From assembly GCF_014495845.1 (NCBI RefSeq), contig NZ_CP061080.1, positions 1,167,001 to 1,231,000 of the forward strand: 64,000 nt of DNA, read 5' to 3'. Each line of letters starts with the position of its first letter. Position 1 is the stretch's first letter. The notes beneath the pieces are model-generated. The model did not search any database, was not told the origin of the DNA, and saw nothing but the letters and a program-made list of their open reading frames with translations. The DNA is from Aquibium microcysteis. Lineage in GTDB: Bacteria > Pseudomonadota > Alphaproteobacteria > Rhizobiales > Rhizobiaceae. Shown here piece after piece: positions 51,145 through 59,922 of the stretch. The translations under genes and the position numbers were made by a program.

Positions 51145-51148
51145 GCGT

Positions 51149-51233
51149 TCAGGCGAGCCCGCGATCGACGAGGAAGCGGGCGGCATCGACTACGCTTCGC
51201 GGCGCCGGTTACCAGAACGGTCTGCGATGCCAT
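51149..51233 (-). pseudogene. Remnant of a short-chain dehydrogenase gene
   Basis: An ATG at 51233 with GGAG eight bases upstream opens MASQTVLVTGAAKR, the start of an SDR Rossmann fold. The frame then breaks, and the next frame continues VVDAARFLVDRGLA and a stop at 51149-51151, which reads like part of a C-terminal SDR helix. About 85 bases remain of a gene normally near 750. An internal deletion that fused the two ends is the simplest reading. The evidence is short, so this is tentative. Confidence 0.4.
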
Positions 51234-51457
51234 GTGACGATCTCCAGGAGTTGGAAAACCAGACAGTGTCCAGTTATCCCGCTCGCGCGAGAGGCGACAG
51301 CGCGGATCGGCGCTCCGAGGAATCGACAAGGAGATGGCAGGGGGCGGGAGCGACGACGCGAACGTCATGGCCCGCCGGGGCGGCTCTGCCGGTCACGGCT
51401 TTTCACGTCGACGGTGACGGCGGCGCGCCCTCCGCGGCGCGGTCCGCTGCCGTCCCT

Positions 51458-52714
51458 TCAAGCCTTGTACACCACCTGACGAACGTCGATGTACTCGGCC
51501 CGGAAGCCCGCCTCGCAATAGTGGAGATAGAACTCCCACAGCTTGCGGAAGCGGTCGTCGAAGCCGAGGGGGACGAGCTTCTCCCAGGAGGCCCAGAAGC
51601 GGTGGCGCCAGTCGGCCAAGGTGCGCGCGTAGTCCTGCGCGAAGACGCGTTCCTTGAGGAAGGACAGGCCCTGCTCCGCGCCGAGCGTCTTGAGCAGGCT
51701 CGGCGTCGGCAGCATGCCGCCCGGGAAGACGTAGCGCTGGATGAAGTCGGGACGCCGCCGATAGGCGTCGAAGGCGGCTTCGTTGATGGTGATGATCTGC
51801 ATCGCAGCCGTGCCGCTGGGGTTCAGGCAGTCCTTCACCTTGCGGAAGAAGACGGGCCAGTATTTTTCACCCACCGCCTCGAACATCTCGATCGAGGCGA
51901 TGTGGTCGTAGCGGCCGGTCTCGTCGCGATAGTCCTGCAGCTTGATCTCGACCCGGTCGGATAGCCCCGCCTTGTGGATACGCTCGCGGGCGAAATCGTG
52001 TTGCTCGCGGCTGATCGTCAGCCCGGTGACCCGGCAGCCGATCTCGCGGGCGGCGAACTCGGCGAAGCCGCCCCAGCCGCAGCCGATCTCCAGCACGCTG
52101 CTCGACGGACCGATGCCGCCGTCGCGCGCCAGCGCCCGGTACTTCGCCGCCTGCGCCGATTCGAGGTCGTTGGCGCCGGTGCCGTAGAGCGCGGAGGAAT
52201 AGGTCATGCTCGGGTCGAGCCATTCGCGGTAGAAGGCGTTGCCGAGGTCGTAATGGGCCGAGATGTTGCGCTTCGAGCCGGTGCGGGTGTTCTCGTTCAG
52301 CCAGTGGCGGATCCGCTGGATCGCGGTGAGCAGCCAGTTGGCGCCGCCCGCCACTTCCTCGCCGGTCTCCTGGTTGACCACGAAGAGTTCGAGGAAGGTG
52401 GTGACGTCGCGGCTGTCCCAGTCGCCGTCCATGTAGGATTCGGCCACGCCGATCGTCCCGCCGGCAAAGGCCCGGCCGGGGAGACGCCAGTTGCGCAGTT
52501 CGACGTGGGCGTCCGGCCCCGGGGCGTTGCCGCCGACGAGGATCACCCGCCCGTCCGGCAGCTGCGCCGTGAGCGTGCCCCTGGGCAGCCGGATCGCTGC
52601 GCCGAGCACCATGCGGGCCTTGGCCGGAAGACCCCGCGTGAAAGCTGCGAAATTCTCGTCCGTGAGCCTGATCGGCTTCTGTTCGTGCGTGTCGATCGTC
52701 GTCTGCGCGTTCAT
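51458..52714 (-). CDS. Cyclopropane-fatty-acyl-phospholipid synthase-type methyltransferase
   Basis: The protein has 418 residues. The SAM-binding region is SSSVLEIGCGWGGFAEFAAR, with the family motif GSKRNISAHYDLGNAFYREW before it and IASIEMFEAVGEKYWPVFFR after. The late VFPGGMLPTPSLL segment also belongs to the CFA class. It methylates double bonds of membrane phospholipid acyl chains. The operon partners (FAD oxidoreductase, DUF1365, photolyase) resemble clusters where a CFA relative acts in furan fatty acid formation, so it may not make simple cyclopropanes. It is the last gene of the run. Confidence 0.87.
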   Translation of the reverse strand: MNAQTTIDTHEQKPIRLTDENFAAFTRGLPAKARMVLGAAIRLPRGTLTAQLPDGRVILVGGNAPGPDAHVELRNWRLPGRAFAGGTIGVAESYMDGDWDSRDVTTFLELFVVNQETGEEVAGGANWLLTAIQRIRHWLNENTRTGSKRNISAHYDLGNAFYREWLDPSMTYSSALYGTGANDLESAQAAKYRALARDGGIGPSSSVLEIGCGWGGFAEFAAREIGCRVTGLTISREQHDFARERIHKAGLSDRVEIKLQDYRDETGRYDHIASIEMFEAVGEKYWPVFFRKVKDCLNPSGTAAMQIITINEAAFDAYRRRPDFIQRYVFPGGMLPTPSLLKTLGAEQGLSFLKERVFAQDYARTLADWRHRFWASWEKLVPLGFDDRFRKLWEFYLHYCEAGFRAEYIDVRQVVYKA

Positions 52715-52751
52715 CCGTGTCCGCCCTCAACTCTGCCCGCTCGGCGGCGTC

Positions 52752-53597
52752 TCACTCTCCCGGCTCGATGGCCGGACTGTCACGATAGCTCGCGGTCGAG
52801 GGCGCAGGTGGACTGGAGTTGAACCGCGCACCCTTCAGCCAGAGCTTGAGGGCCTCCCAGTGGATGCCCGCCATGACTTTCCATGTGAGGAGCGGAAACT
52901 GCAAGAGGCAAGCGGCGAGCGTCGATGTATCCAGAGCGCGGGCGTTTCCTGCGAAGGTTGCTGCGAGGAGGGGCTCGCGGCCCTCCGTCTCGTGAATGCG
53001 CACCCTTATCGCGCGCCCGGGCGGCAGGATGCGGAAATGGTAGCGCGCATCCATCCCGACGAACGGTGAGACGTGGAAGATCTTGCGCCGCGTCTGCCGG
53101 ACCCCGGCTGCGCTGACGTCGCCGGGCTCCACCAGCGCGACGTAGGAATGGCGCTGGCCGAAGGTGTTGCGCACGCCGTAGATCAGCGCAACGAGCGCGC
53201 CCGCCTCGTCATAGGCGAAGTAGACGGACAGCGGATTGAAGACGTAGCCGAAAATCCGCGGATAGCAGAGAAGCAGGATGCGCGCGGCCGGCCGGGGGAG
53301 GCCCGCTCCGGCGAGCAGTCGGTCGGCATAGGCCCTGGCCGTCTCGCCCGGCCTCTCGCCATGGTCGCGGTCATGGAAGGAGACCATGTTCGGCCCGTTG
53401 ACCGACAGGAGCGGCGACAGGCGGCCGACCTCGCCCAGCCGGTCGAGGTCGACCAGCAGCGAGAACACGGAATAGGCGAAGCGGTGTCCGAAGGGCTTCA
53501 GCCGCTGGTGCATGACCTCGCCGCGGTAGAGCACGGCTGCTGCCTGCGGCGGCGCGCCGTTCTCCGCCATCGTCGTGGTGCGCTCGCGTGGTGACAT
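52752..53597 (-). CDS. DUF1365 protein
   Basis: The protein has 281 residues. The DUF1365 opening is AVLYRGEVMHQRLKPFGHRFAY (read in parts), followed by FSLLVDLDRLGEVGRLSPLL, LLCYPRIFGYVFNPLSVYFA and KIFHVSPFVGMDARYHFRIL. These proteins regularly accompany CFA-type methyltransferases and FAD-dependent oxidoreductases. The biochemical role is not known to me. The gaps are 10 bases to the gene before it and 37 to the CFA gene after it, so all are co-transcribed. Confidence 0.85.
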   Translation of the reverse strand: MSPRERTTTMAENGAPPQAAAVLYRGEVMHQRLKPFGHRFAYSVFSLLVDLDRLGEVGRLSPLLSVNGPNMVSFHDRDHGERPGETARAYADRLLAGAGLPRPAARILLLCYPRIFGYVFNPLSVYFAYDEAGALVALIYGVRNTFGQRHSYVALVEPGDVSAAGVRQTRRKIFHVSPFVGMDARYHFRILPPGRAIRVRIHETEGREPLLAATFAGNARALDTSTLAACLLQFPLLTWKVMAGIHWEALKLWLKGARFNSSPPAPSTASYRDSPAIEPGE

Positions 53598-53607
53598 CTT
53601 TCCCCGA

Positions 53608-54951
53608 CTATTCCGCGGCCAGCGGCAGGTCCGTGTCAGCCGGCTCCGTCCGCCGCCAGGGTACCACGCCGCCCAGCGCCTCGGCGACCCTGAGGCCCGA
53701 CCGCAGCCCGTCCTCGTGGAAACCGTGCCCGGTCCAGGCGCCGGCGAACCAGGTGTTCCGCACGCCCTGGATATCGTCGAGGCGGACCTGCGCCGAGAGG
53801 GCGCGCGAATCGAACTGCGGGTGGGAGAAACTCCACTCGCCGAAGACCGTTCCCGCCGCCGGCTCGACGACCGGATTGAGCGAGACGAACAGTGGCCGCG
53901 ACGGGTCGATCCCCTGCAGCGCGTTCATCCAGTAGGTGACGCAGACCTCCTTCTCGAGGTCCATCCCGCTCGAGCGCATGTAGTTCCAGGCCGACCACGC
54001 CGCGCGGCGCTTCGGCATCAGGCGCGGGTCGCGGTGCAGGATCACGCGGTTCGGGCGGTAGGCGACGGCACCGAGGATCTTCTCCTCGATCGGCGAGGCA
54101 TCGCCGAGCAGGGCGAGCGCCTGGCCGGAATGGCTGGCGATGACGATCGCGTCGAAGCGCTCGGGCGCCGCGCCGCGCGCCGTCACGACGACGCCGTGCT
54201 CGTCGCGCAGGACACGGTCCACGGGGGCGTTCAGGCGCAGCCGGTCGCCGAGCGGGGCAAGCAGCTTTTCGAGATAGGTCCGCGAGCCGCCGGTGACGGT
54301 GCGCCACATCGGCCGCTCGTTGTGGATGAGGCGGTGGTTCTCGAAGAAGGAGACGAAGGTCGCGGCCGGGAAGTCGAGCATCTTCACGCGCGGCGTCGAC
54401 CAGATCGCGGCGGCCATCGGGATCAGGTAGTCGTCGCGGAACTCGGCAGAGAATTTTCGCGTCTGGAGATATTGCCCGATCGTGACGCCGCCGAGCAGCC
54501 CCGCCTCGCGGTCCTGGATGCACTGGCGGTTGAAGCGCAGGATCTCGCGCAGCATCCAGAGGAAGGAGGGGGAGAAGACGTTGCGCTTCTGGGCGAAGAT
54601 CGAGCGGTAGGTCTGGCCGCTCCACTCGCGGCGCCCGCCGTCGAGCGACAGCGAGAAGCCCATGTTGCTCTCGTGCGTGGCCACGCCGAGATGGGCGAAG
54701 AGCGCGGTGAGTTCGGGATAGTTCAGCTCGTTGTAGACGATGAAGCCGGTGTCGACGGCGATGGTCGTGCCGTCGTAGTCGACGTCGACGGTGGCGGTGT
54801 GGCCGCCCGGACGGCCCTCGGCCTCGAACAGGGTCACGTCATGCCGCGCCTGCAAGGCCCAGGCCGCAGAGGCTCCGGAAACGCCGGATCCGACGACGGC
54901 GATTCTCTTCCGGCCGCGAAGCGTGCTGCGGTCCAGTGTGACGATGCTCAT
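53608..54951 (-). CDS. FAD-dependent amine-oxidase-fold oxidoreductase
   Basis: The protein has 447 residues. The dinucleotide motif is IAVVGSGVSGASAAWALQAR with ATLFEAEGRPGGHT-type continuation, and the C-terminal FAD contact is NTWFAGAWTGHGFHEDGLRS. TVDVDYDGTTIAVDTGFIVY is shared with the NAD/FAD-binding proteins linked to CFA synthases and DUF1365. A flavin enzyme of this kind could desaturate or oxidise a methylated acyl chain. Its start overlaps the photolyase stop (ATGA). Confidence 0.82.
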   Translation of the reverse strand: MSIVTLDRSTLRGRKRIAVVGSGVSGASAAWALQARHDVTLFEAEGRPGGHTATVDVDYDGTTIAVDTGFIVYNELNYPELTALFAHLGVATHESNMGFSLSLDGGRREWSGQTYRSIFAQKRNVFSPSFLWMLREILRFNRQCIQDREAGLLGGVTIGQYLQTRKFSAEFRDDYLIPMAAAIWSTPRVKMLDFPAATFVSFFENHRLIHNERPMWRTVTGGSRTYLEKLLAPLGDRLRLNAPVDRVLRDEHGVVVTARGAAPERFDAIVIASHSGQALALLGDASPIEEKILGAVAYRPNRVILHRDPRLMPKRRAAWSAWNYMRSSGMDLEKEVCVTYWMNALQGIDPSRPLFVSLNPVVEPAAGTVFGEWSFSHPQFDSRALSAQVRLDDIQGVRNTWFAGAWTGHGFHEDGLRSGLRVAEALGGVVPWRRTEPADTDLPLAAE

Positions 54952-56408
54952 GCGGATCCTTTCATCGCAGTGTAGGCGGCCATCGCCCGGTCGCGGGCCA
55001 AGGCATGGTCTATGGCAGGTACGGGATAGTCGCGGCCGAGTTTCACCCCGGCTTCAGCGAGCACGAGGGCGGGGGCGTCGGCGGGATGGTGGAGGAAGCG
55101 GTCCGGCACGCGGCCGAGTTCAGGCACGAAGCGGCGCACGTAGTCGCCCTCGCCGTCGAATTTCTCGCCCTGGAGGATCGGGTTGAAGATCCGGAAATAG
55201 GGGGCGGCATCCGCACCCGATCCCGCCACCCACTGCCAGCTCGCCGCGTTGCTGGCCGGGTCGGCGTCCACCAGCGTGTCCCAGAACCAGCGCTCGCCCT
55301 CGCGCCAGTCCTGCAGCAGGTGCTTGATGAGGAAGGAGGCGCAGATCATCCGCACGCGGTTGTGCATCCAGCCCGTCTGCCAGAGCTCCCGCATGCCGGC
55401 ATCGACGATCGGGTAGCCGGTGCGGCCCCGCCGCCAGGCCTCCACGAGAGCGTCCGAAGGCTGCCAGCGGAATCCGTCGAAATCGCGATTGTAGTTGCTT
55501 TCGGCAAGATCCGGATTGTGGAACAGGAGGTGGTAGGAGAACTCGCGCCAGACGACCTCCTTGAGGAATTTTTCCGCATCCCGTGCCGGAATGGCGCCGC
55601 GCGCGTCCTCGACCGCCTGCCAGATCTGGAACGGCGTGATCTCCCCATGGGCGAGGTGGGGTGACAGCCGGGAGGTCGACGGCATGCCCGGCCGGTCGCG
55701 GTTCTCGCCGTAGCCGTCGATCGCGCCAGCCAGGAAGATCTTCAGCCGGGCCAGGGCGCCCGCCTCGCCGGGGGTCCATTCGGCCCGCAGGCCGCCGGCC
55801 CAGTCCGGCCGGGTCGGCAGCAGCCCCCATGTCCGCAGGTCGTCGCTCGCCACCGGCCCGCGATGGCCGCGCAGCGTCCGGGGCGCGGCCATCGCGGGCC
55901 GCGGCGCCGGCTCGGCCGTCAGCGCCCGCCAGAACGGCGAATACACCCTGAAGGGGCCTCCGGCTCCCGTCTTCAGCCGCGTCGGCTCGTGCAGCAGCTG
56001 GCCCTCGAAGCTCTCGCAGTCGATGCCCCGCCCGCGAAGCGCCTCCTTCAGCGCGGCGTCGACGGCCGCTCCGGGGGGATCGTAGCGCCGGTTCCAGAGG
56101 ACGCGGTCTGCACCGGTCTCGTCGAGCAGCGCCTCGACCACGGCTTGCGTGCGGCCGCGGCGCAGGACCAGGCGGGCGCCCCTGTCTTCCAGGTCACGCG
56201 CGAGCGCCGACAGCGAATGATGCAGCCACCAGCGGCGAGCGCCGCCGACCGGCCGCATCCCCTTGCTCTCCTCGTCGAGAACGAACACCGGGAGCACCGG
56301 CCTGCCGGATTCCGCTCCCACACGGAGCGCCCGGTTGTCGGAAAGCCGAAGGTCGTGCCTGAAGAGGACGAGGACGGGGGTTTCGCTCCCGTCCGGCCGC
56401 ATGCCAGT
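54948..56408 (-). CDS. phrB: Deoxyribodipyrimidine photolyase
   Basis: The protein has 486 residues from ATG 56408. The DNA photolyase N-terminal domain opens VLVLFRHDLRLSDNRALRVG. The FAD-binding half has TSRLSPHLAHGEITPFQIW, WREFSYHLLFHNPDL, GYPIVDAGMRELWQTGWMHN and NRVRMICASFLIKHLLQDW. These are class I CPD photolyase motifs. It repairs UV dimers using light. It is the first gene of a four-gene minus-strand operon, tying the lipid genes after it to light exposure. Confidence 0.92.
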   Translation of the reverse strand, partial: TGMRPDGSETPVLVLFRHDLRLSDNRALRVGAESGRPVLPVFVLDEESKGMRPVGGARRWWLHHSLSALARDLEDRGARLVLRRGRTQAVVEALLDETGADRVLWNRRYDPPGAAVDAALKEALRGRGIDCESFEGQLLHEPTRLKTGAGGPFRVYSPFWRALTAEPAPRPAMAAPRTLRGHRGPVASDDLRTWGLLPTRPDWAGGLRAEWTPGEAGALARLKIFLAGAIDGYGENRDRPGMPSTSRLSPHLAHGEITPFQIWQAVEDARGAIPARDAEKFLKEVVWREFSYHLLFHNPDLAESNYNRDFDGFRWQPSDALVEAWRRGRTGYPIVDAGMRELWQTGWMHNRVRMICASFLIKHLLQDWREGERWFWDTLVDADPASNAASWQWVAGSGADAAPYFRIFNPILQGEKFDGEGDYVRRFVPELGRVPDRFLHHPADAPALVLAEAGVKLGRDYPVPAIDHALARDRAMAAYTAMKGSA

Positions 56409-56591
56409 CATGAAAAATTCCGCGGATCGGTCGTCTGCTTGTCGATCATGGGCCAAGATACGCATGGATCGCCCCGGTGGATTAGGCGGAAGCGATTAAT
56501 CCCGGCTTGCCGGTGCGGGCACCCGCATGTTGGAGAACGTCGCCGTCGGTGATACGATTCGCCGGGGGTAAGAGATCTGATGGAGGATCGT

Positions 56592-57035
56592 ATGAAGCGC
56601 ATCTTGTCCGCCGGCCTCGCACTGGCCCTGTCCCTCTCGTTCGCGCTCGCCGCTGCTACGCCGTCCGTGGCCGGCTCCCTCCGGCCTTCGGCCCCGGCGG
56701 TCGCGTCCGGCCAGACCGATGTCGTCGAGATCGGACACCGCCACCGTCGCTACGACCGGCACCGCTATCACCGCCACGAGTTTCGTCGGCATCACCATCG
56801 TCCGCATGTCCGCTACCACCGGCGCAACGATGCCGGCCCGATCATCGGCGGACTCGTGGCCGGGGCCATCATCGGCGGCATCATCGCCGGCCAGCCGCGC
56901 CACCACTACCGTGGCTACCGCAGCGCCCATGTCGACTGGTGCCTGAGGCGGTACCGCTCCTATGACGTCCATTCGAACACGTTCCAGCCCTATCACGGGC
57001 CGCGGCGCCTCTGCCGTTCGCCCTACGCCTATTGA
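56592..57035 (+). CDS. BA14K-like exported protein
   Basis: The protein has 147 residues from ATG 56592, seven bases after GGAGG; an in-frame ATG at 56580 is weaker. The signal peptide is ILSAGLALALSLSFALAAA. A His/Arg-rich stretch (HRHRRYDRHRYHRHEFRRHH) and a glycine-zipper (GPIIGGLVAGAIIGGIIAGQ) follow. The C-terminal BA14K domain reads HVDWCLRRYRSYDVHSNTFQ and ends GPRRLCRSPYAY, with two Cys. Brucella BA14K is an immunoreactive protein with lectin activity. It is probably in the envelope. Confidence 0.88.
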   Translation: MKRILSAGLALALSLSFALAAATPSVAGSLRPSAPAVASGQTDVVEIGHRHRRYDRHRYHRHEFRRHHHRPHVRYHRRNDAGPIIGGLVAGAIIGGIIAGQPRHHYRGYRSAHVDWCLRRYRSYDVHSNTFQPYHGPRRLCRSPYAY

Positions 57036-57127
57036 GACCGGCCGATGCGGGCCTGCCGCCAGGCTGGCCCGCATCCGTCCACAGGCTGAGCGGGCACGGC
57101 GCAATTCCGTCGCCCGCGGTCCCTCGC

Positions 57128-57144
57128 TTGCGTTATAAACGCAA
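57128..57144. promoter_or_regulatory. Palindromic operator upstream of the aidB-like gene
   Basis: TTGCGTT-ATA-AACGCAA is a perfect 7-bp inverted repeat with a 3-base centre, 28 bases before the GTG start. Its place over the expected core promoter suggests repressor binding. Confidence 0.5.
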
Positions 57145-57171
57145 AAACCAGGGGCGACGGGACAATCGCAA

Positions 57172-58800
57172 GTGACGCATGAAGTGACGAACCAGCCGCC
57201 GCCGCACGCCGGTTCCAACGCGTGGCGGGACGACCCGCTTCTCGTGCAGCTTTCGGAGGAGTTCTCGCCGGTCGCGCGCAAGGACCTGGATGCGGCCGGA
57301 CGCTTCACGATGTCGTCCGAGGCGCAGGACCTCGCTCGCCTCGCGAATTCCGAACTGCCGCGGCTGCGAACGCATGACCGGCAGGGCCGCCGCATCGATC
57401 TGGTCGAGTTCCACCCGGCCTACCACGCCCTCATGCGGCGTTCGGTGACGACCGGGCTGCAGTCGTCGGTATGGGAAAACGGCGAGGCGGAGACCGGCCG
57501 TCGCCACCAGGTGCGCGCGGCCCGGTTCTTCATGATGGCGCAGCTCGAATCGCCGCACCTGAAGTCCATCACGGCCACCAGCGCGGCACTCGCGGCGCTG
57601 ATGGCGTCGCCGAAGCTCTTCCGGGAATGGGCGCCGCGCGCCACGACGCGCAAGTACGATCCGGCCCAGAAGCCGCCCGTCGAAAAGACCGGCCTGACGA
57701 TCGGCATGGCGCTGGCGGAAAAACAGGGGGGCAGCGATCCCGACGGCATGTCCACGCGCGCCGAGCGGGCCGACAACGGCTTCTTCCGTCTCACCGGCCA
57801 TAAATGGTTCGTCTCGGCGCCGATGTCCGACGCGTTCCTGATGCTGGCGCAGGCGCCCGAGGGGCCGTCCTGCTTCCTCGTCCCCCGCATCCTGAGCACC
57901 GGCCAGGCGAACGGACTGCGCATCCAGCGCCTGAAGGAGAAGATCGGCGACCGCTCCTGCGCCACCGCCGAGCTGGAATTTTCGGGCGCCATCGCCGAGC
58001 GGGTCGGGGCACCCGGCGCGGGACAGAAGACCATCATGGACATGCTGACGCTGACGCGCCTGGACGGCGCGCTGTCGTCGGCCGGCATCATGCGGGCGGC
58101 CCTCGCCGAAGCCGTTCACCACACCCGTCACCGCCGCGTCCACGGCCACAAGCTGGTCGACAAGCCGGTGATGCTGCGCGTGCTCGCCGATCTCGCCGTC
58201 GAGGTCGCGGCGGCGACTGCACTCGCGTTCCGCCTGGCCCGATCCTTCGATCGCGCGGCCGAGGACCGGGCGGAGGCGGCTTTCGCGCGTGCGATGACGC
58301 CGGTGATCAAGTACTGGGTCTGCAAGATCTGCCCGGCCGTCGTCTGCGAGGCGATGGAGTGCCTCGGCGGCAGCGGCTACGTCGAGGACGGTCCGATGGC
58401 CCGGCTGTTCCGCGATTCAGCCGCCAACGCGATGGGGGAGGGGCCAGGCAACGTCGCCGCGATCGAATCGCTGCGGGTGCTCCGGCAGTCGCCCGCGCTC
58501 TTCTCGGAGGTGATGGGCATCGTCGAACACGATCTCGGCGCCGGCGGCCGGGGAACGGTCGGCGTGCTGCGCGCGGCGCTCGAGGTCGCCCAGTCGGACG
58601 AAGGCTCGGCCCGCATCCTCACCGAACAGCTTGCGCTCTCGGCGGCGGCGGCCGAACTGAAGCGGCTGGGGGCGGGGCGGATCGCCGACGCCTTCATCGA
58701 GACGCGGCTGGCCGGACAGTGGCGGACGACCTACGGCATGCTCGATTCGCGCCACGATGCCCGGCTGATCGTCGACACGCTCTATCCGGAAGCCGCGTAG
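57172..58800 (+). CDS. AidB-like acyl-CoA dehydrogenase-fold flavoprotein
   Basis: The protein has 542 residues with a GTG start at 57172. It follows E. coli AidB rather than typical acyl-CoA dehydrogenases, with the long N-terminal helical domain (DPLLVQLSEEFSPVARKDLD), GMALAEKQGGSDPDGMSTRA, LKEKIGDRSCATAELEFSGA, CEAMECLGGSGYVEDGPMAR, and a C-terminal extension of about 100 residues. AidB binds DNA near alkylation-responsive promoters and its substrate is unsettled. No ada gene lies nearby. A 17-bp palindrome upstream is probably the operator. Its last 19 bases overlap the AEC gene tail to tail. Confidence 0.85.
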   Translation: MTHEVTNQPPPHAGSNAWRDDPLLVQLSEEFSPVARKDLDAAGRFTMSSEAQDLARLANSELPRLRTHDRQGRRIDLVEFHPAYHALMRRSVTTGLQSSVWENGEAETGRRHQVRAARFFMMAQLESPHLKSITATSAALAALMASPKLFREWAPRATTRKYDPAQKPPVEKTGLTIGMALAEKQGGSDPDGMSTRAERADNGFFRLTGHKWFVSAPMSDAFLMLAQAPEGPSCFLVPRILSTGQANGLRIQRLKEKIGDRSCATAELEFSGAIAERVGAPGAGQKTIMDMLTLTRLDGALSSAGIMRAALAEAVHHTRHRRVHGHKLVDKPVMLRVLADLAVEVAAATALAFRLARSFDRAAEDRAEAAFARAMTPVIKYWVCKICPAVVCEAMECLGGSGYVEDGPMARLFRDSAANAMGEGPGNVAAIESLRVLRQSPALFSEVMGIVEHDLGAGGRGTVGVLRAALEVAQSDEGSARILTEQLALSAAAAELKRLGAGRIADAFIETRLAGQWRTTYGMLDSRHDARLIVDTLYPEAA

Positions 58801-59720
58801 GCGGTCAGCGCGAGGACGGCCGGGATGGTGAAGAAGGCCGCGGCCGTCTGGACGGTCGTCACCGCCGCATAGAGTTCCGCATCGCCGCCGAGCTGGCGGG
58901 CCAGCAGATAGCCGTTCATCGCCGTCGGCACCGCCGCGCAGAGCGCCAGATACTGCAGTTGCGGCCCGGCGACGCCGAAGGCCGCGGCGAGGCTCACCAG
59001 CAGCGCGGGAAAGACGACGAGCTTGATGACGACCGGCAGCACCACCGGCAGGCGCGGCCGCAGCGCATCGGCCGGGCGGAGGCCGGCGCCGATGGTCAGG
59101 AGCCCCATCCCCAGCGCGGCCCGGCCGACGAGGCCGAGAGTCTGGTTGAACGGTTCGTAGACGCCGATCGGAAGGAAGCGCAGCGACAGGCCCGCCAGCG
59201 ATGCCAGGATCAGCGGGTTGAGGGCGATGGTGCGCAGCATCCGGGACCAGTTGGCGTCGCGATCGGCGAAGCGGCAGACAACGATCACCGATTCGACGTT
59301 GATCGGCACGATGATGAACGCCATCATCAGCGCCACCACCGCCGCCCCCTCGGGAGGGAAGATCTTGTCGGCGATGGCCAGCGCCATGAAGCCGTTCCAC
59401 CGGACGCTCGTCTGGAAGATCGACGAGAATTCGCCCGCCGTCGCCAGCCCGAAACGCCGCAAGGGAAGCCAGAGGAGCGCCGTGCCGGCCCCCGTGACGA
59501 CGATCGCGATCGCCAGCGCCGCCAGCATGCCGTTCCATTCGAGACCCGAGAAGTCGGCATTGTAGATCGTGACGAAGAGCAGTGCCGGATAGAGGAACCA
59601 GTAGCCCAGCTGTTCGAGCCCCGGCCAGGCTGCGTCGTCCACCAGCTTGATCCGGCGCAGGAAATGGCCCGCCGCGATGAGCAGGAAGATGGGCAGGATG
59701 CTTTCGAAGGTCGCGGTCAT
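58782..59720 (-). CDS. AEC-family (auxin efflux carrier-like) transporter
   Basis: The protein has 312 residues with about ten hydrophobic spans. It starts MTATFESILPIFLLIAAGHF, contains WNGFMALAIADKIFPPEGAA in the first half and the characteristic late AAFGVAGPQLQYLALCAAVP and TAMNGYLLARQLGGDAEL near the end. AEC proteins carry organic acids or amino acid derivatives. The substrate is unknown. It converges with the aidB-like gene and overlaps it by 19 bases. Confidence 0.85.
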   Translation of the reverse strand: MTATFESILPIFLLIAAGHFLRRIKLVDDAAWPGLEQLGYWFLYPALLFVTIYNADFSGLEWNGMLAALAIAIVVTGAGTALLWLPLRRFGLATAGEFSSIFQTSVRWNGFMALAIADKIFPPEGAAVVALMMAFIIVPINVESVIVVCRFADRDANWSRMLRTIALNPLILASLAGLSLRFLPIGVYEPFNQTLGLVGRAALGMGLLTIGAGLRPADALRPRLPVVLPVVIKLVVFPALLVSLAAAFGVAGPQLQYLALCAAVPTAMNGYLLARQLGGDAELYAAVTTVQTAAAFFTIPAVLALTAYAASG

Positions 59721-59844
59721 GGGAAACGGGCCAGCCGGGGAAGGGTGGGTCGGCTCCTAGAGGGTTTCGCACCGGGAGGAAAGCGGCCAGGCCTCGGAAG
59801 CGCATTCCCGACCGGGCTGCCGCGCCGGCCGGGGGCAATCAAAC

Positions 59845-59858
59845 CGTTAACCTTAACG
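59845..59858. promoter_or_regulatory. Short palindrome CGTTAA-CC-TTAACG
   Basis: This perfect 6-bp inverted repeat with a 2-base centre sits in the divergent gap between the AEC gene and the membrane protein at 59923, in otherwise GC-rich DNA. It may be a regulatory site. Confidence 0.25.
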
Positions 59859-59922
59859 AATGGTTTCCATTGCCCGGCCGGAGCCGGACCGGCATCGTCG
59901 GCATTCGAGACCGGGACAGCCC

